In this document: positions 55,600 to 64,000 of the stretch, piece after piece
How the letters are laid out: every line of letters begins with the position of its first letter
How positions within the stretch are numbered: position 1 is the first letter of the stretch
NCBI GenBank assembly: GCA_036873135.1
Contig: JAPTYO010000001.1
Coordinates: 39,084,774-39,148,773 of the forward strand
Length of the DNA stretch: 64,000 nucleotides
Origin: Clarkia xantiana subsp. parviflora
Lineage: Eukaryota; Streptophyta; Magnoliopsida; Myrtales; Onagraceae
Direction of reading: 5' to 3'
Position numbers and translations under genes: made by a program
The notes under the pieces: generated by a model
Database searches by the model: none
What the model was told of the DNA's origin: nothing
What the model saw: the letters and a program-made list of their open reading frames with translations, nothing else

Positions 55600-58500
55600 A
55601 TGTTACCGACATCGTCGAGAGGACGGGCTTCGTCCTCAAGCTCTCGAGCTAACAACCCAATGTTCCTTCAGTACCTCCGTAGAATCATCAAGGTTCGCTC
55701 TCTTGGTTTTCATCTAGTTGCGAATTGATCTGATCGTTGTCTGTGTAGAATCTTGTAACTCTACTGCCAATGATGGTGAATGTTGATCTCGTGGTCAGCA
55801 TTTTGTGTTTGATTTTTGCCTTTTCAAACACTCAAGATCCGACTGTCTAGATCTTCAGCCAGAAGTTGTGATATCAGTTGGATAATAGCCATTAATGTTG
55901 ATTAGCGTCAGTAAAATGGCCTAGCTCAGTGATTTCTTTCATAGTCTTGCTAGATGTGGTGTAATTCAGATGCACATGTTGGCACTGTCTGTAACTCTAT
56001 CTTAAGTGCTATGATGGTTCTGTGAATTGAGGAGTTTAAAGAGTTCCAGTTGTTTGAAGTTAATGTTATACATTACTAAAGCTTTGGGGCTCTGTGCTTT
56101 TCGATTTGCTTCTTTATTGTTAAGTTTGAATAAATTGTAGGTGAGCTTTCATCATTATGTGCTTTGAGAAGCCTGTTCCAGAAAACTTTTACCCTGAAAA
56201 GAAATAAAGGATTGTAAGTTGGTAGGAAGATACCATTATAAGTTGGTTGATTATCATCAAGATTACCTATTACAGTTTCTAGAGTTGTGGCATATCATAG
56301 GAAGTTATGAGCAGGGAAAAAGATATGCAGAGCATGTTATGGTGATCATTAGTTGACTGCGTAGACAGTTGATAGAAGGCACTTTAGAAAGTTGGCCCAT
56401 GTTACTTGTTATTCGAGTTTCTGATCAGCAGATTTCGGGGACCATTTTCTGCTGGTTATTCTGATATGCCTGCTCAAGCTCATCTAACTCTGCATATGGC
56501 TTTTCTGACAAACTCTTTATTTTGTTTTATAGTGGCAACAAATGGATATTGAATACTCATTTTGGCAAATGTTTCATCTTTGCACGTCGCCAAAAGTTGT
56601 GTAAGTGTATCTGGTGATCACTATCGATGTTGGTACCTCACTTTGTAATAGCACATAACTTTACACTAATTGATTGAGCTATCCATTATTTTCTTAAATG
56701 ATGGCACAGATTCATTTGTATCTTACTGTTAATTAAAAGCCTTGTGGATTTTGCTTTAGTCAATAATCAGCTTATTTCTGTTCATCATGCATGTGGAATT
56801 GGGCGCTGGATGCAGCTATCAGCATACGAAGTATCACAAGCGTAAGTCTGTCCTTACCTCCTAGCTTTATTTCATTTGGAATTGTGGTGATTGAAGAAAT
56901 TGATGCTCTCAGACATTTTACTCGAAATGGGTCTTGAATTTATGGAGTTTTTCAGTTAATAAACTATCCTCTCATAGTTTCCATGTGAGTCCTTACTAGG
57001 AATTAGGATCTTGGTTCCCCTCAGAGGGGATGCCACCCCAATATGTTGGATAAGCTTTTCTACTTTTATTGCAAATGTCTTATTCCATTGGAGACATTCT
57101 GAGAGTAGTTTCTATTATGGGAATTTATTGCTATTGGCAGAAACCCAAAATTGATACTTACTCAGTCTTGTGTCTTCTTCATTTCAGAGACTAAGAACCA
57201 ATGGGCACGTGATGATCCTGCTTTTGTCGTGATCTGCACAGTTCTTTTGGTTGTTGCATCAGTAGCTTATTGTGCTGCGTAAGTAGCTTCTCTGTTACCT
57301 ATCTAATTGGTTAGAAAAAAAAATTATTATCTTTTTCAAAGTTGTTCTTGTTAGGATATAAACATTCCTTGTAATGGTAGATCATAAAACTATGCACTCA
57401 ACATAGATTTTACAACTTTGATGGTAGAAGTAGAAGCCTAGAAGGTGCGTCACTGTATTTCTAGTAACTGTACCACCATATTTGCCCATCTTTTAAGTTT
57501 AAAAGATGCATCCGCTTCGTTTTGTAAATTGTAGGTTCTTCAAGCTCTTGGTGAATAAATTAGAGGCGATGTTGTAAAGGACTTTAATAAGTAGTATGTC
57601 CTGTCCTAATAACAGCATTAGGCTGGGTATATGAGATGCAGATGTTTTCTTCCTCTATATACAAAATAGATGATCCAGTTGAGCAAAGTGAAGGAATTTT
57701 CAGTTACTTATTTTCCTACAAAGCTGTGGCTCTTTGTGAGACCTTCCATGGACCATTTCTGAATTTAGTGTGCATGTAACGTATTTCAATCCTCTGGTTC
57801 TTCTGTCTATGCTTCTGATTTCGTTCTTTCTGTGGACCAGCTACGACCATAGTGCTGCCCATGCTGCTGCTGTGATCTTCTCGGTGTTATTTACACATTT
57901 CTTGCTAGCTGCGGTGATACTGGCTACAATTTGTTGGTAAGAGACATTTTATTTATTTATTTATTTTGGGTAGAAGAGCCCTTTATTACTCTTTACAGTT
58001 TCATTATTATTGTGGTGGTGTATACTCCAGTTCTGGTGTAGTTTTCTCACATAAATACAGATGTGTTTACCTGTATTTGTCTACTGCATCTTAGCAGACA
58101 AATGGAAGAATATATGAGGAGACAACATAAATAGGCTTTCTTGTATTGTTCAGTAAATGAACTAGGATTATTTAAAGCCATAATTTATGTATTTCTTACA
58201 ATTCCTGCAGGTTTCTGACGAACAGTTACCTTCGAGAGGAGGTTCAAAATAGTCATGTGGTGGAACAACGTGTTGAGTGGCAAGTCTTCAACCTTTTTTC
58301 TGCTCGATTCGTACTTATCCCGTCACTTAGCCAGCTTTGATATTACTAAATAAAGTACTTAAGAAAGCTGCACTCGATATTTATCAAGCACCCCGTAATT
58401 TTGATGAAGATCCTAAGTCTTAGGATAGTTCCATTTATGTCTTTAACTTTCTTACTTACATCTAACCATCTTCTCTCGCTTTTGAAGGCTATATGCATTT

Positions 58501-59452
58501 GATGTGCACTGCAACTCATTCTTCCCAGTTTTCGTTCTGCTTTATGGTAATCTAACCTATTTATACTTATGCCAAAAAAAAAAAACCTATTTATACATGT
58601 ACGGTACGGTAATATGAGATTTCTTTTTAAATGATGGTGTTATTGTTGCAGTGTTACATTATTTCCTATCGCCTCTTCTGATCGCCCACGGATTTATCCC
58701 GGTGTTGCTATCAAATCTCCTCTTCATGATCGCAGCAACATATTACCACTACCTCAACTTTCTAGGTTATGATGGTGAGTAACTGAACATTTCCTCCTAG
58801 ACATTGCCACACCAAGTAGTTTCATTGAGGATTGGATTGATTTTGTGGTTGTGGATGTTAATTTTGCAGTGCTCCCATTTCTTGAGAGAACCACTTTCTT
58901 CCTCTACCCAATCGGAGCTGTGATCGTCCTCTCTCCCATTCGTAAGTTGTTCTTTCATCGATTATTTATGAGAGGGTTAAGAATCTAATCACAGTCCGAT
59001 GTTTGCACCATGTTGCTTTTAGGTGTTCCAGGTTTAAACTGTTGCTTTTAGGTGTCCTAGGTTTGCATCATGTTGCTTTTAGGTGTTCCAGGTTTTGTTT
59101 TCGTTGTTTTTTGGTTTTCAGTCCGTTTTTTCTGTTAAATATGACAGATTTGGGAAGCAGAAGTGTCATTTTGTTCTTTTCTCTTCTTTAAATGCTATTA
59201 TTGTTGAAATTTATCGAGTCATGGACCAAAATTCGTCAATCTAAACAAACCGACGGAAAACCAAAAAATAACGAAAATGAAACTTGAGGCAACAATTTAA
59301 ACATGGGCAACATGGTACTGTGATTAGGTTCTTAACCCTTTATCATATATATGTTTGTTCGTGTTCGTAAATAATCTGTTTGTGCAGTAACACTGAGCGG
59401 CTTCAACCCGTCGAGATACTTGATGAACATCTACTTCAGCCAAAGACTATAA
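55600..59452 (+). CDS. UNC-50 family membrane protein, ten exons
   Basis: Predicted 253 aa, the usual plant length. Exons: 55600-55692, 56533-56600, 56816-56841, 57188-57278, 57841-57936, 58211-58279, 58488-58546, 58652-58774, 58870-58941, 59388-59452; the sum is divisible by three. The Ser-rich N-terminus (MLPTSSRGRASSSSSRA) leads to FLQYLRRIIKWQQMDIEYSF, YQHTKYHKQTKNQWARDDPA, VEWLYAFDVHCNSFFPVF and FLERTTFFLYPIGAVIVL, ending GFNPSRYLMNIYFSQRL. About five hydrophobic helices are visible. UNC-50 proteins sit in Golgi/ER membranes; the worm member is needed for nicotinic receptor trafficking and the yeast one (Gmh1) is linked to Arf exchange factors. Exon 3 is only 26 nt. Intron 6 starts with GC, not GT. 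The last intron holds a foldback MITE. Confidence 0.93.
58974..59338. mobile_element. foldback MITE FB3 in the last UNC-50 intron
   Basis: 365 bp with ends GGGTTAAGAATCTAATCACAGT-like and the reverse complement ACTGTGATTAGGTTCTTAACCC-like (each shortened). Flanking 9-mers TTTATGAGA and TTTATCATA match at seven of nine positions. The end sequence GGGTTAAGAA-CTA is shared with FB1. Internally GTTGCTTTTAGGTGTTCCAGG is repeated three times (about 59010-59095). Confidence 0.78.
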
Positions 59453-60250
59453 CCTGACATTTTGACTGCCCTGCCTATATTTCTAGCCTCGTCTCTGTAC
59501 TTGATTCGCTCGGGTTGAGAAGACGATATATTCGTTCTTCGTTTGTACGAAAAAGAAGAAGAAAAAAAAAATACACTGATCTGATGATATATACTTGGTT
59601 TCTCCAGTGTTTTTTCAGTGAGGATATATAGTATAATGTATTATATAGTCTCTCTAAGTATTCATCTCTTACAGATGATATATTCTTCTGCATTTGTTAG
59701 GCGCTGATGGTTTTATTGATTCTAGTTAATAGTTGCCCTATAATGTTTAAGCAGACTTGAGCATTGCTTCTAAGCATCTGTTGGAAATTTGGTTTTAATC
59801 AATTATCTTGGTTGACATGTAAATTTTGTTTTAATCAGTTATTTCGTTTGACATGTGTGCTAAGCGTTTGTATTGGTAGGCTTAGCGTTTTGCATTAATA
59901 ATATCGTCTCTTAACCCAAAAAAAAAAAAAAAAAAATCTTCCATAAAATAATCTCAAATATTAACTATTAAGCCATATATATTTTGGAATATAAAATCAA
60001 AGATATTTCATACTTGATTAATTTTTAATCATCAATGTGACTTCCATTTCAGTAATGGCCCTTCCCTTTAACGGTCTCCATCACATGCACGATCGGTATT
60101 ACTTTAGTCACGGTCTCCACCACTACACTCAAATGTTTTATTTCAAGTAATTGAATTTAAAGAATGGTATCGGCCAATTTTTTTTTTTTTTAATGAATGA
60201 TAAATGTTACATTGGCTTTTTTATTTATTTAAATTTTATAATAATTGATG
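59453..60250. other. 3' flank of UNC-50 and spacer
   Basis: The likely UNC-50 3' UTR extends to about 59690. The rest is AT-rich with an A run near 59918-59936. Nothing else was recognised. Confidence 0.5.
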
Positions 60251-60434
60251 TGTTACAAAAGTAGAGAGGTACTAGAAGAGGAAACTTGAGGATGTCTTAT
60301 TATCACACATAAGGAGCCCTTATATAGGGATTACATATACTTGTGGAGGAAGTAAATTTAATACTAGGAAAGTCTAAATAAGGAAGATGGTATATACACG
60401 TAATATTGAACATCCATATAATATATTCATAACA
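60251..60434 (-). repeat. 3' LTR of the copia element
   Basis: About 184 bp. On the minus strand it starts TGTTATGAATATATTATATG right after CCAAGGGGGAG and ends CTTTTGTAACA. The termini are TGTTA/TAACA. It is short for a plant LTR but within the copia range. The pairing copy is not in the window. Confidence 0.65.
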
Positions 60435-60533
60435 CTCCCCCTTGGATGTTCATAAGGGAATTGTGCCTCGTTAAAACCTTACTAGAAAAAACTCATTGGG
60501 ATAAAAATCTAGTGAAGGAAAAAGAGTACACAA

Positions 60534-60824
60534 TTATGGATCCCTTTTTGTAAGCTGCCTCGTTAAAAACCTTACCAGGAAAACCCGATGGGATAAAACC
60601 TTGGTTAAGGGAAAAAGAGTGCAGCGGTGTAGATTCTCCCCCTGATGTTGACATCGCGTAATTTCATTAAGTCGACGCAATCCAATCATGTTCGCCAATA
60701 TTCCAGATGTCGCAGTCGATAAAGCCTCCTTGAAAAGATCCGCTAGATAGTCATATGAACAAATTCGTTGGATGAAGAATAACTTGAGGCGAATGTGTTT
60801 TGTATGTCTCCTTTGGTATAACAA
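60534..60824 (-). pseudogene. copia RNase H C-terminal fragment
   Basis: A 96-codon minus-strand frame contains RHTKHIRLKLFFIQRICSYD, then YLADLFKEALSTAT and MIGLRRLNEI. These match the end of plant copia polyproteins (D-R-T-K-H-I, then N-L-A-D-L-F-T-K-x-L-P, then I-G-M-R-R-L). The following part, from LHRCTLFP on, is the sequence between the coding end and the LTR. It is not a host gene. Confidence 0.8.
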
Positions 60825-63800
60825 TCTTCAACTCGAGCTATATAACATGCATTATCTTCATATATATATATATACAATATAATGCTACATTTGAAAATTG
60901 TGCACTTCCATGTTATAACTTACATTTGTGTAGCAAATTAATTTAGGTCTTGATTCATCATGATATTAAACTCATGGAATTCTTACAATCATTAAGGTAC
61001 TCAATAAATGTGTTTATCTATGCAAAATAGCTTCAAGACATTTTTTTTATAGGACAAGATTATTTTCAATCTCTTAAGTACTCGATCTTCAGGCCGAGCC
61101 AAACTTTTGTCCTTTCAATATATTTTGTCTGAATTTAACATCATCAATAAATTGATTGTATTTACAAACTCTTCACGAGTTTCAATATCTTTAAATTCTC
61201 CCCCTCACGTGATGCCCCTTTCGGCTATAGCGTGATCAATTCAACTTATCAAAATATCAATTTGCTTTATTCGTATATTTATATTAGCATTCGCTACAAC
61301 TTAGCTCAAATTTTGATATAGTGGGGATAATATACCATAATCAACCCGTAAATGGTACAATATTTTTATCATCCAACATTCTTAAAAATATTCATGCTAT
61401 CATTTTAAATCCTTTTGGGATTTTTATGTGGATTTCACTATCAAATTAGCCACCCAAATAGGCTATAAAATTATTCATATCATGAGACGCATATTAAAAC
61501 CTTGTATGTACTGCCAACATAATAATGTATTTGAAGGTTATTACTCCACCAAATGATTCATTTAATAATTATCATCTTTCTGCGGAAAAGACTTTGTACC
61601 ACGGGTTGTGCCTATCTTATGAGGCAATCTATTTACGCATAAATTATTTATATCCACTGGCTATCACATTCTGCATTTGTCATGCCCATACTTGTGTCTT
61701 TTCGAACTTTGGCCAATCATAATGATTCTATTACAAACTGAGCTCAAGATCCTCGTCTTGTTTTAATATTTCACTCGTGAATAATATTCAAAATTGTTGT
61801 CGACAACTTTATATTTTACGGTTCCATCACTTCCCGTTAATGACATAACTCATTGAGATCTCTTTATTGTAATTACTTTCAGGTACCTGAACCACTTCTG
61901 GGGTTTCATATTTAGCTATATCTTTACTTCGTTTGGGAAATCACCTCCACAATAAGACCATATTTATATTTCTTTTCTTTCTTTGCTCCATTCTTCTTTC
62001 AAAAATTTCCGTGGAACCATTATCGCACGTTTCAGGCGTGACTTATTTTTCATTATAAATTGTCCAATCTGGACATTTAAATTGGAGCATTTGCAGCCGG
62101 TAATTGACTTATGACTTTCTGGGTCTCATAAAGTCACTTAATAGGCAGTATCTGAAAATGGTTATCTCTTTGAACTTCAGGTTCATATTATCATTGTGCG
62201 AGGATCTAAATGAGATAATAACAATTTTTTTTTTAGTCAATCTCTTTTCTGCCAGCTGCTTCTTTTCTCCCCCTAATGTTGGGAAAATTTGTTCATCAAT
62301 AATAATCAGCAACTCTTGCTTTAATATATATCAGTCATTATTCCCAAATAATTGATTTAGACAACATATTTTTCCCAACATTCCAGACCCATCTTTGTGC
62401 GATGTGGTGGAACAATTTAAATATATATCACACATCATAAAATTCATATATGAGAAATTTGTCTATTCGCAAAAAATTCGTTGTAATAGGGAGAACTGTG
62501 ATTTGACGTTGGCTTGATGCGCAGTTATATTGCTGCTTTCATAATAGCATGCATTTGTACACAATTTGCTCTCATTGATAGCATGTTAACTATATAACCG
62601 GAGGTTCGTTGTAACATTCATGCTAAACTGCAAATATTGACAAAGAATTGTCTAATTCTTATAATAATTATCAACTTCCAATATCATCATCATTCTTTAT
62701 TGCATAATCTGGAAATTTTGCTATTGCAAATTCGTGATAATTAAATGCACATGCGACCATATTGTAGATGCATCTTTTAAAATAATATCTTGGTCCACAT
62801 GGCAGGTGAACGGGCCCATATTCACCTTTTATAATTTCCATAAATAATGGAATTTTATCCCGAACTTAGTTGATGATGATCAGATAATGAATTTTCATTT
62901 GAGAGAAATTATCATAATGATTTATGGAGAATCTTCAGGTTCTTCCAAATAATGTATTGCACATCTTAAGTGATCCGGAATGGTTTGTAACCGGTCGCGT
63001 CAAATATCTTATTATATGGGTAAAACTTCTGGTTTACCTGAATTTTTTTTCATTATCTACAAGAGACATATTTATTCTAGGATCTTCATGATCATTTATT
63101 CAAGACTCATGATCTCTTAGGATCTTCATGATCCCTTATTTATAATAATTCATGATATACATGATTCATTCTTATACAAGACGACCTTTAATTCACAAAT
63201 ACAATGTTTCAGATCCTTTTTTTTTTTTCATACATTTTAGGATCTTCCGGATCCTAAAATTATCAATTTTTGATCTTTTGAATAACTCATGATCTTCTGG
63301 ATCATTTTATAATAAAGTGCAATACACATAATTCAATGCAATAATTATAAAAGATAAAGTGCAAATGTAAATGTAGTGCAAGAAATATAAAAAATAAACG
63401 TAAATGAGGAATTTAAAATAAAGTAAATACGAATATTCATAATTTTGATCTTCAAGGATCGTAATATCGAATCTTTAGGATCCGATATTCATAAAGAATG
63501 CATTTTTTTTTTTTAATTCTAATGTCCCAGGATTTACAATAATATATGCAAGAGCTGAGACCAATCTTTGCTTATTGTCATCGCGCTTTATATGATCGAC
63601 TCTCGCGCTTAGCGTCACCGTACTTCTCAAAATTATCATTCTTCCAAATAATTGGAATTTGCATTATTTATTTGTAAGATGCATCATCTTTTTTTTTTTT
63701 TTTATCGATATCATGACGATGCTAACAATTTTATCTATTTCAAAATCAAAATCAACTGTTTCTATGACCATGATGATTATAACATATTTGTATTTATACT
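60825..63800 (-). pseudogene. broken copia pol remnants
   Basis: AT-rich remains of the pol region. The clearest piece is integrase wording near 62780-62860 on the minus strand. CTCCCCC words on the + strand (61199, 62268) mirror purine-rich tracts of the element. No frame longer than about 85 codons remains. Confidence 0.5.
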
Positions 63801-63819
63801 CTTAAAAGGTCATTATAAA

Positions 63820-63980
63820 TTATATCACTCACTTCAGGGAGTGGATGCTTTCATTGCTATAATCATAATCTACAACACTCGCTTCAGGGAGTGGAGTATA
63901 TCCTCGTTATAATCATAACTTATGACGCTTACTTCAGGGAGCGTTTGCCTCTACACTCGCTTCAGGGAGTTGAGCAATAT
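63820..63980. repeat. hairpin-forming tandem repeat, ~50-bp period
   Basis: CACT-C-CTTCAGGGAGTG-type hairpins (for example CACTCGCTTCAGGGAGTG) occur four times, at about 63829, 63879, 63930 and 63955. In the first three, TATAATCATAA-type spacers lie between. Each can form a short stem with a TTCA-type loop. Confidence 0.75.
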
Positions 63981-64000
63981 CAATACATATAACTTTATGT

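Larger units (their letters stand above)
60251..64000 (-). mobile_element. decayed Ty1/copia retrotransposon, antisense, running off the window
   Basis: Read on the minus strand, the 3' end of a copia element lies at the left: an LTR (60251-60434), a purine tract CCAAGGGGGAG just inside it, and a frame (60824-60534) with the end of RNase H. Further in, near 62855-62780, the minus strand still spells integrase wording (EYGPVHLPCGPRYY). The order, integrase further upstream than RNase H, is that of Ty1/copia. The coding sequence is broken everywhere by stops and indels, so this is an old copy. The 5' LTR and gag would lie to the right of the window. Repeats near 63060-63310 (AGGATCTTCATGATC type) and 63820-63975 are inside it. 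Confidence 0.78.

Overview
This is a gene-sparse stretch of nuclear DNA from a flowering plant, most likely a eudicot. Spliced genes carry GT-AG introns, intergenic DNA is AT-rich, and every recognisable protein is a plant type: UGT73-like glucosyltransferases, a DUF579/IRX15-type protein, the plant TFIIB relative PTF2, an R2R3-MYB, the plastid protein TIC21, a PRKRIP1 homologue and an UNC-50 homologue. The species cannot be fixed from the sequence.

Layout. 1-11.2 kb holds a tandem array of three + strand UDP-glycosyltransferase genes: A, cut by the window edge at 1-1411; B at 2142-5999; and C at 8390-11224. They share three intron positions, and C has one extra intron. 12.1-14.6 kb (-) is an IRX15-LIKE gene split by a 1.6 kb intron that carries a hAT-type MITE with an 8-bp target duplication. 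16.3-17.9 kb (-) is PTF2. 20.4-24.8 kb (-) is a four-exon MYB98-like MYB. 27.7-30.7 kb (+) is TIC21, with a tandem array in intron 2. 31.0-32.2 kb is a nest of foldback MITEs. 32.4-34.4 kb (-) is the PRKRIP1 homologue. Its upstream side is interrupted by a 10.1 kb LTR retrotransposon (element 1, 34494-44602) only 59 bp before the start codon. A second, 5'-truncated and more decayed relative (element 2, about 45128-54700) follows. 55.6-59.5 kb (+) is the ten-exon UNC-50 gene. From 60251 to the right edge is a decayed antisense Ty1/copia element.

The most unusual content is the pair of Tat-like Ty3/gypsy elements. Both have one long frame reading Gag - zinc knuckle - aspartic protease, and then, where reverse transcriptase should begin, a second diverged Gag core with its own zinc knuckle. 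Neither has a recognisable reverse transcriptase, RNase H or integrase. Element 1 also carries, on the opposite strand between internal tandem arrays and the 3' LTR, a multi-exon gene of about 664 codons. That gene is still open although the sense polyprotein has three stops.

A second theme is non-autonomous DNA transposons. At least four foldback elements with GGGTTA-type ends and 9-bp target duplications (MULE-like) occur here, two flanked by the same 9-mer. Others are hAT-type MITEs, a CGAG-rich repeat found in three places, and a repeat that makes up most of the extra intron of UGT C. The host genes belong to unrelated pathways: secondary-metabolite glucosylation, xylan synthesis, transcription, plastid envelope, splicing and Golgi/ER membrane. 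They do not form a cluster beyond the UGT array. All exon models are read by eye from splice signals and protein similarity.
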